Assembly: GCF_003024605.1 (NCBI RefSeq)
Contig: NZ_PYJQ01000003.1
Coordinates: forward strand, 1 to 61,325
DNA length: 61,325 nucleotides
Direction of reading: 5' to 3'
Source of the DNA: Rhizobium sp. JAB6
GTDB lineage: Bacteria; Pseudomonadota; Alphaproteobacteria; Rhizobiales; Rhizobiaceae
How positions within the stretch are numbered: the first letter of the stretch is position 1; every line of letters begins with the position of its first letter. The position numbers were made by a program, and so were the translations under genes. The notes under the pieces were generated by a model that saw nothing but the letters and a program-made list of their open reading frames with translations, ran no database searches and was not told where the DNA came from. Of this stretch, positions 53,089 to 60,890 are shown one piece after another.

Positions 53089-53490
53089 ATGACCACCATT
53101 CTTTGCATTGATGACGAGGCGGAAATCAGAGGTTTGATCATCGAGGAGCTGGCCGAGGCCGGCTTTGCGACGTTGGAGGCCGCAAATGGCCGTGAAGGGC
53201 TGGAACTCCTTGTGACCAAATGGCCCGATATCGTTATTTGCGATATCACCATGCCGGAAATGGATGGTCATCAGCTGCTCGCGGAAATTCAGATCAACTA
53301 TCCGGAGCTCTCCAACGTGCCGTTCATTTTCCTGACCGCAATGACCGACAAGCAAAATATTGTCACAGGCTTGCGGGCAGGGGCGGCCGATTATTTGACC
53401 AAACCGATCGATTTCGAAATTCTGCTGGCAAAAGTAGAGGGTTGCGTCGCACGTATCGAAAGCGACATCAGAAACCACAGGGCGTTCTGA
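53089..53490 (+). CDS. Single-domain response regulator
   Basis: A 133-residue CheY-like receiver without an output domain. Acidic pocket D8/D9 (CIDDEAEI), phospho-acceptor D52 (VICDITMPEMDG), threonine (FLTAMTDK) and the lysine (YLTKPIDFE) are all present. It follows the PAS histidine kinase by 19 bases and likely receives its phosphate, passing it to another protein or acting as a phosphate sink. The stop lies close to the start of a long intergenic stretch with no gene. Confidence 0.92.
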   Translation: MTTILCIDDEAEIRGLIIEELAEAGFATLEAANGREGLELLVTKWPDIVICDITMPEMDGHQLLAEIQINYPELSNVPFIFLTAMTDKQNIVTGLRAGAADYLTKPIDFEILLAKVEGCVARIESDIRNHRAF

Positions 53491-53729
53491 CCCGAATAAA
53501 AGCGCATCCGGGAAGTTTCTTCGCGCCAGCGCTCGGCGAGAATGCAGTTCCACCGAGCCATCATGACGCTTAATGAGGTCTGGCAGAGACCGCGAGACGT
53601 GTAGTTCCGTCAGGGGATATTTGCTTGGTTCTGGTGTCATACGGGATCATGTGACGCATGCCGACTAACAACCTTTCGAGGTGCGAGCCGAGGCCAGAAT
53701 AGTATGGACGCCAACGAGCGGGCGTTCTC

Positions 53730-54059
53730 TCACAATTGAAATGGATCGCGACACGACATCGCGCGTACGATATGCTGTTCGATCTCGGAACAAGTCTCAT
53801 CGCACTCCCGCGCCAGATCTGAATTGAACGGCTGTCGCCGAAGAGCGTCTCGTGTTTCGACTGCTATTTGGTAAGCCTCGAAAAGTTCGAGCTGCCAGCG
53901 ATCGCTCGCTTCCATAATCAGGTTTCGCATCTGTGGCAATCGCATCGCGAGGCGTCTGCGTCCGGCCTCCCGCCGGTTGGATCGCGCCATCTGCCTTAAT
54001 CTCCAGAGCATGCCCCAGCGTATGGGCTTCCATTCGCAGGTAGCGCCGGCAGTAGACAT
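53730..54059 (-). CDS. Small helical protein of unknown function
   Basis: A protein of about 109 residues starting MSTAGATCEWKPIRWG, with a C-terminal helical part (LPQMRNLIMEASDRWQLELF … ECDETCSEIEQHIVRAM). Several start codons are possible (54122, 54059, 54011); none has a strong ribosome site, and 54059 is a compromise. A longer frame upstream is spurious, since a stress-type promoter of the opposite strand lies at 54113-54137. No known family. Confidence 0.4.
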   Translation of the reverse strand: MSTAGATCEWKPIRWGMLWRLRQMARSNRREAGRRRLAMRLPQMRNLIMEASDRWQLELFEAYQIAVETRDALRRQPFNSDLARECDETCSEIEQHIVRAMSCRDPFQL

Positions 54060-54112
54060 TGAAATGGGTTTAGGACCAAAGGCGGTAGGCCTCAGACTGA
54101 AGTCCCTGTCGT

Positions 54113-54137
54113 GGAACGACATGCCCGCCGGTTCGTT
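54113..54137 (+). promoter_or_regulatory. Sigma-EcfG-type promoter (GGAAC-N16-CGTT)
   Basis: GGAAC 54113-54117, spacer 16, CGTT 54134-54137; an exact match to the general-stress consensus. The BA14K gene at 54380 is the first substantial plus-strand gene downstream, about 240 bases away. Confidence 0.6.
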
Positions 54138-54257
54138 GCTTCGCCAGCGATCACGAAGCCTCCCTTCATAGAAGAAGGGAGAAGCGCTCGGGCGCGATAT
54201 CACCAGGACGGGGAGAAAGAACATGGTCCATTCAGCAGAAAAGTCCCGGGGCCGGCC

Positions 54258-54365
54258 ATGTCCCTGATGGCCATTCTGTTCACGATCCCCGGTATTGGGG
54301 CCAGGCTTTTCGCAGCCGGCGGCCGGCGCACCCGTATTGCCGCCCGCGTTCCACTGGTCCGATAG
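54258..54365 (+). CDS. Possible 35-residue hydrophobic peptide
   Basis: An ORF (MSLMAILFTIPGIGARLF…) with a short hydrophobic N-terminus, 14 bases upstream of the BA14K gene and downstream of the EcfG-type promoter. The ribosome site is poor and the ORF may be chance. Confidence 0.2.
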   Translation: MSLMAILFTIPGIGARLFAAGGRRTRIAARVPLVR

Positions 54366-54379
54366 CGGGGGACGGGAAG

Positions 54380-54970
54380 ATGAATGCGCTCGCATCCCTC
54401 GCCTTCGCAATCGTCAGTTCAGTCGGGATCTGTGTCGCCGTTGCCTCTGTTGCGTCCCGTGTTGTGGCGGATTCCGAGCCTCACGCCTTCAAGGAGCTTG
54501 CAGCACATGACCTATGGACGGCGAAGCCGGTGAAAGTCGATCTCCGCCGGCAGCACTACGAACGCATTCCGCCGCGCTATTCCAGCTATGTGATCGAAGC
54601 GTCGGCGAGCACGTCAAAGGCGGTCGAGGATCCCCCGGTACCGCAACGTCCCGCACCTCGGCCAGAGCTGTCCGATGAGCACCTCGCGTGGTGTGCGCAA
54701 CGCTACCGCTCCTTCAATCCGACAACCAATAGCTATCGATCTTATGGCGGGGAGATCCGAGAGTGCTCTTCGCCGTTCCAACAGATTATCGCTGACGCAG
54801 ATCGGCCCGTCGAGACGAAGAAAAATGCGCAGGCAGCAGCCTGGTGCGCCGCGCGCTACCAATCGTATCGACCGGAAGACAATACCTATCAACCCTGGGA
54901 AGGGCCGCGGCGCCCCTGCAGCCCCCCGGATACCCTTCCCGGTGCTGATCGTATTGCGAGCGGGAAATGA
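54380..54970 (+). CDS. BA14K-family protein with two repeats
   Basis: A 196-residue protein with an N-terminal membrane/signal segment (about 1-30), a spacer, and two BA14K-type modules: WCAQRYRSFNPTTNSYRSYG near residue 105 and WCAARYQSYRPEDNTYQPWE near 155, each followed by a conserved cysteine (REC and RPC). BA14K proteins are Rhizobiales envelope proteins first seen as Brucella antigens; two modules in one protein is less usual. A GGGACGGGAAG site precedes the ATG. The upstream EcfG-type promoter suggests stress control. Confidence 0.85.
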   Translation: MNALASLAFAIVSSVGICVAVASVASRVVADSEPHAFKELAAHDLWTAKPVKVDLRRQHYERIPPRYSSYVIEASASTSKAVEDPPVPQRPAPRPELSDEHLAWCAQRYRSFNPTTNSYRSYGGEIRECSSPFQQIIADADRPVETKKNAQAAAWCAARYQSYRPEDNTYQPWEGPRRPCSPPDTLPGADRIASGK

Positions 54971-55090
54971 TCATCCGAACCGTCGGCGAAGCGGGCGTTG
55001 CGGACTACGCCGAGCTGGTTAGCCGACAAATTCGACGTTTGAAATGCAGTGGTTGCAGTAGCCCGGCCAAGTTTGAAATTGGAGACAGAG

Positions 55091-55390
55091 ATGACGGCCA
55101 TGCTGATAACGGAAATCCAGCAAGCTCAGCTAAAAGGTTTCTTCTTGAGCAGGGCGGACCGAGGAGCACTTATGGTTCGCATCCTCAATGAGCTGAAGAT
55201 GCAACGAGCGCTACTCGGAAATGTGCCGGCCGACCATTTCGTATTGATGGACAGGCTCATCGCGCGCGTTTCCTCCGCGATGCCCGAGATCGCCGATATG
55301 CAGGTTGCAGAGTTCAATCATGTTCTAAGCGAGTTCGAAAAGCTTTTGGCGACGCTCGATGGCATTTCGCATACCGCCACCATGCATTGA
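55091..55390 (+). CDS. Small helical protein of unknown function
   Basis: A 99-residue, largely helical protein (MTAMLITEIQQAQLKGFFLS … LLATLDGISHTATMH) without signal or membrane segment. The ATG at 55091 has a GGAGACAG site. It lies between the BA14K gene and the convergent SDR gene. No family is recognised. Confidence 0.5.
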   Translation: MTAMLITEIQQAQLKGFFLSRADRGALMVRILNELKMQRALLGNVPADHFVLMDRLIARVSSAMPEIADMQVAEFNHVLSEFEKLLATLDGISHTATMH

Positions 55391-55457
55391 AGCAGCTCTC
55401 CTCAATGCATGGTTGGAGTCAGAACGGCGACAGCATTTCGGTCGCCGCCTTTTCCCG

Positions 55458-56210
55458 TTACAAACCGGCCTCGGCCATCCAAAGCTCGGCATCCTGACCG
55501 CCTGGAATTCGCAGCGGAGCGGATGCATCCGTGGCTGCCCGCCAGACCGCCTCCGCTACGTCCCGTGCGTGGGTCACGGGACCGGTGTCGTCCTGCACCG
55601 CCCTTACAAATTGCTGGATCAGTGGGGCATAATCCGAATTGTCCAAGCCACGCAAATGCGGACGCGCATTCTCCCCAAAACGCGTTTCCGGCGAGCGGCC
55701 TGGCAAGACGATATGCACCCGCACGCCAAACGGCTCCATCTCCATTGACAAGGACTCGGTGAAGGCGTTCACCGCTGCCTTGCTCGCCCGGTAGATTCCA
55801 ATCACCGGCAGAGGTTTGACGGTCACCGTGGAGGTCACGTTGACGATGATCCCGGCGCGTCGTCGACGCATCTGGGGCAATACGGCCTGAATCATCGCCA
55901 ATGTGCCGATCGTATTTGTCTGGAACAGCGACTGCACCGTCTCCGGCGCGGTCAGCTCGATTGGTGCCGGCGCCCCGAAACCGGCATTGTTGACCAATAC
56001 ATCTATCCGACCGGCGCTCTTCACGGCTTCCGCGATGCTGGCAGCATCGGTGACGTCGAGCGAGAGAATACGCAGCCGTTCGGAAACCGGGAGCAGCGCA
56101 GGGTTGGGCGTGCGCATTGTCGCGATCACGTCCCACCCTCGTTCAAGAAACAGTTTCGCAGTCTCCAGGCCAAAGCCGGACGAACAACCAGTGATCAATA
56201 TCGTTGGCAT
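55458..56210 (-). CDS. SDR-family oxidoreductase
   Basis: A 250-residue classical short-chain dehydrogenase/reductase. The cofactor motif TGCSSGFG lies at 7-14, NNAG at 74-77, the catalytic serine near 127, and Y140-x3-K144 is the active-site pair. It starts MPTILITG after a GGAGAAG site; a longer upstream frame is spurious. It diverges from an AraC-family regulator with 97 bases between them, so that regulator probably controls it. The substrate is unknown. Confidence 0.92.
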   Translation of the reverse strand: MPTILITGCSSGFGLETAKLFLERGWDVIATMRTPNPALLPVSERLRILSLDVTDAASIAEAVKSAGRIDVLVNNAGFGAPAPIELTAPETVQSLFQTNTIGTLAMIQAVLPQMRRRRAGIIVNVTSTVTVKPLPVIGIYRASKAAVNAFTESLSMEMEPFGVRVHIVLPGRSPETRFGENARPHLRGLDNSDYAPLIQQFVRAVQDDTGPVTHARDVAEAVWRAATDASAPLRIPGGQDAELWMAEAGL

Positions 56211-56307
56211 GAACTTCTCCAAACAAAGGGAACGATGCCATGATAGTGACCGGATGAGAGACTTTATATATGCTGCAGTCTCCATTTCTTTAGCGATAGT
56301 CCTAACT

Positions 56308-57204
56308 ATGCCAATCGATCCCCTTGCCGAAATCGTCACATTGCTGCAGCCGACCGCACGTTTTTCGAAGCTGGTGGAATGCGCCGGCTCCTGGCGAATT
56401 CATCGGGAGGCCACGGGCGAACCATTCTATTGCGCAATCCTTGAGGGGCGTTGCCGCGTAACGTTCGGAGGACGTCAACCTTTCATCCTTCAGGCCGGCG
56501 ACTTCGTGCTCGCGCCGGCCATGCGCGACCTTGTCAACGAGAGCGTCGATGCACCGGCCGATCTATCCGCTATGGTTCCGACACAGTTGAGTGGCGGCCA
56601 TTTCCGTGTCGGCCGCCTCGAAGGGCCGGCGGATCTGCGTATGCGCATAGGCCATTGCAGCTTCGGCGCGCCGGATGCAGCCTTGCTTGTTTCCCTCTTG
56701 CCTGATGTGGTTATCGTTCGCGATGAGCCCCGCCTCGCTACGCTGATGCAGCTTGTAGGCGAGGAAACCCGCGAGCGGCGGCCGGCGCGCGAGCTCGTGC
56801 TGGAGCGGCTGCTGGAGGTATTGTTGATAGAGGCATTGCGATCCGGCGCGGAGACGGTCGTCACGTCGAGCTTGAGCCGCGGCCTTGCCGATGAACGCCT
56901 GGCGGCAGCACTTCATGCGATGCATGCACGTCCTGCCCATCCTTGGACAGTGGTGGAACTTGCAACGGAAGCGGCTCTGTCCAGATCGGCTTTCTTTGCG
57001 CGCTTCAGCCGCGTCGTCGGCCTGGCACCCATGGAATATTTGTTGGCTTGGCGCATGGCTCTCGCAAAACAGCTATTGCGCGGCCGCGAATTGGGGATGG
57101 ATCAAGTGGCCGAACGTGTGGGTTACGGATCAGCAAGCACATTCAGCGTCGCCTTTGCGCGATACGTGGGCATGCCGCCCGCTCGATACGCCCGCGGGAG
57201 CTGA
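56308..57204 (+). CDS. AraC-family transcriptional regulator with cupin domain
   Basis: A 298-residue regulator with an N-terminal cupin_6/AraC-binding domain (about 15-180: GSWRIHREATGEPFYCAILEG … QAGDFVLAPA) and two C-terminal helix-turn-helix units (about 200-295: WTVVELATEAALSRSAFFAR and GMDQVAERVGYGSASTFSVA). Its divergent neighbour is an SDR gene, a common pair in which the regulator responds to an aromatic or aldehyde substrate. Start chosen at ATG 56308; an upstream frame is extension into the SDR gene. Confidence 0.9.
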   Translation: MPIDPLAEIVTLLQPTARFSKLVECAGSWRIHREATGEPFYCAILEGRCRVTFGGRQPFILQAGDFVLAPAMRDLVNESVDAPADLSAMVPTQLSGGHFRVGRLEGPADLRMRIGHCSFGAPDAALLVSLLPDVVIVRDEPRLATLMQLVGEETRERRPARELVLERLLEVLLIEALRSGAETVVTSSLSRGLADERLAAALHAMHARPAHPWTVVELATEAALSRSAFFARFSRVVGLAPMEYLLAWRMALAKQLLRGRELGMDQVAERVGYGSASTFSVAFARYVGMPPARYARGS

Positions 57205-57538
57205 GAAGCGATTGAGGACATGAAGTCATCAAGAGAGTTTCGCCGGACCAATATGGAAATAGCGGCTCAGGTCTCACACCGTCACTCCATCACGGCCCAC
57301 GCTCCTTTAAGCCTTCCGCAATTCCCCCAAGAAATGGTCCATGACTTGGCCTAAGCAAAACATGATAGCGGTAGGTGAGCGCAACCGGGCCAGGTTGACT
57401 TCATGACTAGAAAACCTGCATTAGGTGTTCACATTGCGTCAAGAGCACTGCAGTTGCGTCATTCTTGCTCTCGTGCAGGGGCGGGCGACGCCCGATTCGG
57501 AGGATCTCAATCGACCACCGACGGTAAACTCAATTTCC
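57205..57538. other. Intergenic region, no gene found
   Basis: The stretch between the AraC gene and the convergent DUF4239 gene. Only poor short reading frames occur; a short CAACC/GGTTG inverted repeat is present near 57380 (weak). Confidence 0.4.
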
Positions 57539-58303
57539 TCACGCCCGTCCAAGACGATCCATCGCTATCTGCAGCGGCTCGAGGGAGACCCTTATGATGC
57601 CGGCGTAGGGGTTTGCCATGTCGGAAATGACGAAGACCGCGCCCGCAACGGACAAGGCCGAAACAAGTATGACAGTCAGGACTGTTTTGTTCGGGGGTGC
57701 CTGAAGGCCGAATGTTGCGAATAGAAGCGCAAGCCAAGAGATCATGACCACGAAGAATGGCCATGGCAATCCTTCAGAGCCGGAATCGATCTTCAACCAA
57801 TGCCCTTCCGCGATCATGCCGCTGACCTCAAGGGCTCGGGTTCGCACGAGGTTTTGTGCCTGGTCGGCGGGTACCAATCGTCGCAAATCGTCTTGCACGG
57901 CTTCGATGTCGCGGTAGGCCGGGGTACTTTCCTTCGAATCGTCGTCTTGCGAGGAGGTGGACCACCGGCCGTCAAGACGCTGTTGCACCAATTCGCGCAG
58001 CCGCTTGCGATCGGCGTAGGTGTCTGGACCATAGTGGGCGAGCAGACGGTCGAGCAGCAGGACGTGCCCCGCGGTCGCCTCCATCTCGGAATACGCATTG
58101 TCGAAAGTGGTTTTCGCCGAGGCGATCAACAAGCTGAGCGCCAAGGCGGAGAGCGTTCCCACAACGGCCGTTGCCAACCGGATCGCCTCCTTGGACTCAA
58201 GGCTGAGATGGTGAGCGGGCAGGCGGTCGCGAACGACGATGCCGCATAGAACCGCAGCGACCAGAATGGCGAAGACCATGGCTCCGAGCAGCAACGATGT
58301 CAT
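57539..58303 (-). CDS. DUF4239 (bestrophin-like) membrane protein
   Basis: A 254-residue protein with N-terminal hydrophobic helices (about 5-25 and 45-65), a large hydrophilic loop (about 75-165) and C-terminal helices (about 180-205 and 210-230), closing with MANPYAGIIRVSLEPLQIAM, a DUF4239 signature. Its ATG overlaps the stop of the lipase gene (ATGA), so the two are co-translated. The family may form chloride-channel-like bestrophin folds; the role is unknown. Confidence 0.82.
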   Translation of the reverse strand: MTSLLLGAMVFAILVAAVLCGIVVRDRLPAHHLSLESKEAIRLATAVVGTLSALALSLLIASAKTTFDNAYSEMEATAGHVLLLDRLLAHYGPDTYADRKRLRELVQQRLDGRWSTSSQDDDSKESTPAYRDIEAVQDDLRRLVPADQAQNLVRTRALEVSGMIAEGHWLKIDSGSEGLPWPFFVVMISWLALLFATFGLQAPPNKTVLTVILVSALSVAGAVFVISDMANPYAGIIRVSLEPLQIAMDRLGRA

Positions 58304-59577
58304 GGCTGTTCGACCCCATCATGTTGCAAGGTTTCCGCGACCGGCTCTCTGGCAACGCAATCGCTCTGAGGGTGGCGACCAACAAACCGATCCGCCATCC
58401 AATCGACCGCCTGATCAGCAGTGTCCCGGGCAATGAAGCCGTGGCCAACCTTGGGGATGGTCAGGAAGGTCACCTTGGTGCCGTTCACGCACAGCCGGCG
58501 GGCGTAGGAAGCCGTAACCTCCGGACGGACGATATCGTCGTTCATTCCTTGCGCAATGAAGACGGGATAAGCAGGCGGTACCGGCGGGGGAGAGTTCTGC
58601 GCAAGGAGCCTGTTCCATGGTTCGGCGGCCGTCGGATCCGAAATCGTCAGGAAGGTCTTGCCGAGCGGCCGCTCCTCCATGCGTCTTGCGAGGAGATCGA
58701 AGATGGTTTCGATGCAGCCGTTCGCGAGACGGTCCATCGCCGGCAGAGCTGCCGGAACGACCAGGGAGTCCAGCGGGATGTCGAAGACGCGCGACCAGGA
58801 CCAAAGGGTCAGTGCCGTGAGGCCTTTGCCGCCGCTCGTCGCAAAGTCATCCTTCATCAGCGTGCGAAGGTCGGTTGCCGGAGCAGCCGCTGCAACACCC
58901 ACGAGATCGAGATCCGGCGCGTAGGGGCGGGCAAGCAGTCCGGTATAGAGTGCCGCCTGGCCGCCCTGAGAATGGCCCCACACTGCAAATCTCGGCCTCT
59001 CCTGGCCGAGCAGATGTCCTGCGGCGCGAACGGAGTCGAGAACCGCGCGACCTTCGCTGTCGCCGATCAGATAGGGATGGACGCCGGGGCCTCCGAGGCC
59101 GGGATAATCGGTGGCAACGACCGCGAAGCCCTCCGAAAGCATCCGGTTCAGACCCTGGACCTGGCGGAAGACGGAGTTGCGCAACGACGGCGCGCATTGG
59201 GTCGCAACGCCGGTCGTTGGATGCGCCCAGGCAACGATCGGTCGGCTCTGGTTATCGCCCTCCTGCGGCACTATAAGGACGCCGGAAACCGCGATCGCCT
59301 CGCCATGCAGGCCCCTCGATCGATAGAGGATTCGATAGGCATTCGTGCCTTGCGGTGAAAATGGCATCGGTTCGGATCTTATGATCGTCCCCGGACGCCC
59401 ATCGATCGCTTGAGGATCGGCAAGGTAGAATGAACCGGCGGCCTGTTCCTGGCCTTCGGTATCGAAGGCCAGGACGAGCGAGAGCACGGATGATACGGCG
59501 AGCAGGGCTGCGATTGCGACGCCGGCGCGCAGATACCAGGGCGCACGCCGGCGCCCCGCATAGCGGATAGGGGTCAT
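58300..59577 (-). CDS. Secretory lipase-family alpha/beta hydrolase
   Basis: A 425-residue protein with an N-terminal signal/membrane segment (about 14-38). The nucleophile elbow is GHSQGG near 195 (serine), with the catalytic aspartate in AQGMNDDIVRP near 350 and the histidine in KVGHGFIARD near 388. It matches the LIP/secretory-lipase type with the AWAHPTTGVA oxyanion region. It is likely exported and acts on esters or triglycerides; the substrate cannot be read. The DUF4239 gene overlaps its stop by 4 bases. Confidence 0.88.
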   Translation of the reverse strand: MTPIRYAGRRRAPWYLRAGVAIAALLAVSSVLSLVLAFDTEGQEQAAGSFYLADPQAIDGRPGTIIRSEPMPFSPQGTNAYRILYRSRGLHGEAIAVSGVLIVPQEGDNQSRPIVAWAHPTTGVATQCAPSLRNSVFRQVQGLNRMLSEGFAVVATDYPGLGGPGVHPYLIGDSEGRAVLDSVRAAGHLLGQERPRFAVWGHSQGGQAALYTGLLARPYAPDLDLVGVAAAAPATDLRTLMKDDFATSGGKGLTALTLWSWSRVFDIPLDSLVVPAALPAMDRLANGCIETIFDLLARRMEERPLGKTFLTISDPTAAEPWNRLLAQNSPPPVPPAYPVFIAQGMNDDIVRPEVTASYARRLCVNGTKVTFLTIPKVGHGFIARDTADQAVDWMADRFVGRHPQSDCVAREPVAETLQHDGVEQP

Positions 59578-59655
59578 GATCGTTCTCTGTGGATGTCAAT
59601 TGAGGGTATCGGCCGACCGCAATCGGGTCGGCCATATCGGTCGAAGCCGGTAGGT

Positions 59656-59772
59656 CTACTGCCAGGCGCCGTTCGGCAAACGTCCGTGATAGGGCGTGTT
59701 GCGGCAATGACCCCAGGGGCCAATCCAGTACCCGGGAGGGCAAGGCGAGGCTTCGACGACAGTTTCCGAGAT
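59656..59772 (-). pseudogene. Remnant of a small secreted protein gene (PPGYWxGPxGHCR type)
   Basis: A minus-strand frame ends with TAG (59658-59656) and reads CPPGYWIGPWGHCRNTPYH followed by GRLPNGAWQ, the C-terminus of a type of short secreted protein frequent in rhizobia. The expected signal peptide is missing: upstream in frame the sequence runs into the truncated FUSC gene of the opposite strand and meets a stop. Probably a remnant left by a deletion that also removed the FUSC start. Confidence 0.55.
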
Positions 59773-59773
59773 A

Positions 59774-60505
59774 GTGCTGGTGCTGGGGGCGTTTCTCGTC
59801 GGCTATCTTCGACGATTTGGAATAACAGGAGCGGGCATAGGCTCTCAGTTCTTCATCGGTCAGCTTCTTGCCTACGGCGCAGGGCTCACCGAAGATGACG
59901 TTGGTCTGATCCTGATATCCGGAGCGATTGCCGCGCTCGCCTCTATCATACCTAGGGTACTAAGCGGGCCATCCGAACATCCAGCAGCTCCGATGGCAGT
60001 ACCGGCTGTTCTGCCAGGCAGGATTTCGCCCGAACTGGCCATGGGACTTCAGGCCGCCACCGCTGCTCTCGCACTTGTAGTCCTGAGCGCCATGCTCGGC
60101 CTCGCGGAGTCGATCTGGGCCGTCACGGCAGGTGCCTATGTCGTGGCGGGATCGATGTCGGGAACGAGGGATCGTGTGCGCCGGCGTATCATCGGCACAG
60201 CGGTCGGCGTGCCCATCGCCCTGGCAATGCTGCCTGCCGCGATCGACTATCCGCTCGCCATCTGGGCGGCCGCTGGGCTCGCCATGGTGATCTATGCAAT
60301 GGCGCTGCCGGAACGATATGACATCGCATGCGGCGCTTACGCTTACGCGCTGGTTGTGACGTTGGCGGCAACAGGAGAGCATTCCTATACTCTTCTCGCC
60401 GCGCGGCTGTGGGAGACGGCACTGGGTGGTATGGTGGGTTTACTGTGCGCTACCCTTGTCTTTCCGTTGAAAACGACAACGGACACGCTGAGGCACCGCA
60501 TGTGA
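59774..60505 (+). CDS. FUSC-family transporter, N-terminally truncated
   Basis: A 243-residue membrane protein resembling the later part of FUSC (fusaric acid resistance-like, aromatic acid exporter) proteins. It starts with GTG inside what should be a later region (LVLGAFLVGYLRRFGITGAG … IGSQFFIGQLLAYGAGL), which in full-length relatives is preceded by about 80-100 residues with several helices. Helical segments continue to the end (about residues 95-220). The missing N-terminus lies at the junction with a truncated secreted-protein gene, so the gene is likely non-functional or a fragment; a GTG-initiated partial protein cannot be excluded. Confidence 0.65.
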   Translation: MLVLGAFLVGYLRRFGITGAGIGSQFFIGQLLAYGAGLTEDDVGLILISGAIAALASIIPRVLSGPSEHPAAPMAVPAVLPGRISPELAMGLQAATAALALVVLSAMLGLAESIWAVTAGAYVVAGSMSGTRDRVRRRIIGTAVGVPIALAMLPAAIDYPLAIWAAAGLAMVIYAMALPERYDIACGAYAYALVVTLAATGEHSYTLLAARLWETALGGMVGLLCATLVFPLKTTTDTLRHRM

Positions 60506-60555
60506 GCATGTCATTGCTCGACCGGCCGGGAGAGTGCCGCGCGAGCTTTAGCAAG

Positions 60556-60584
60556 GGGAGCCTGCCGCACATGCGGAAGCTCCC
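60556..60584. terminator. Hairpin between convergent genes
   Basis: GGGAGC (60556-60561) and GCTCCC (60579-60584) enclose an inner CCGC-ACAT-GCGG stem. It lies between the FUSC-like stop (60505) and the PRC-barrel stop (60594), so it may serve both. Confidence 0.5.
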
Positions 60585-60593
60585 TTCCGGTGT

Positions 60594-60890
60594 TTAATCG
60601 CGATGCTCGGGCATTGCCTTCAGCTGGTCCTTTGTCCAAGAAGTCACGCCATGGATTTCGCCGCTTTCGTCGCGCATGAAATCGAGATCGGTCACTCGAA
60701 CGGACACCGGCTTTGCGCCGATACCGAGGAAGCCGCCGACGTCTATCACGACGCTGCTGCCGCTGCCGGCGCCATGCACGTGGTCAACGGTTCCAATCTT
60801 GTGATCGTCGGCACCATAGATGGATGCGCCTTCCAAATTGGCTTGTGTGAGTTCTTCTTCGGTCAGCCGTATGTGGTTGCTATGATCCAT
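60594..60890 (-). CDS. PRC-barrel domain protein
   Basis: A 98-residue protein with a PRC-barrel-like core (EGASIYGADDHKIGTVDHVH … SVVIDVGGFLGIGAKPVSVR). Such single-domain proteins are common in rhizobia, often stress-induced, of unknown function. A GGAAGGAGGAA site precedes the ATG. It points into the window from the end region, where no other gene is evident. Confidence 0.85.
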   Translation of the reverse strand: MDHSNHIRLTEEELTQANLEGASIYGADDHKIGTVDHVHGAGSGSSVVIDVGGFLGIGAKPVSVRVTDLDFMRDESGEIHGVTSWTKDQLKAMPEHRD

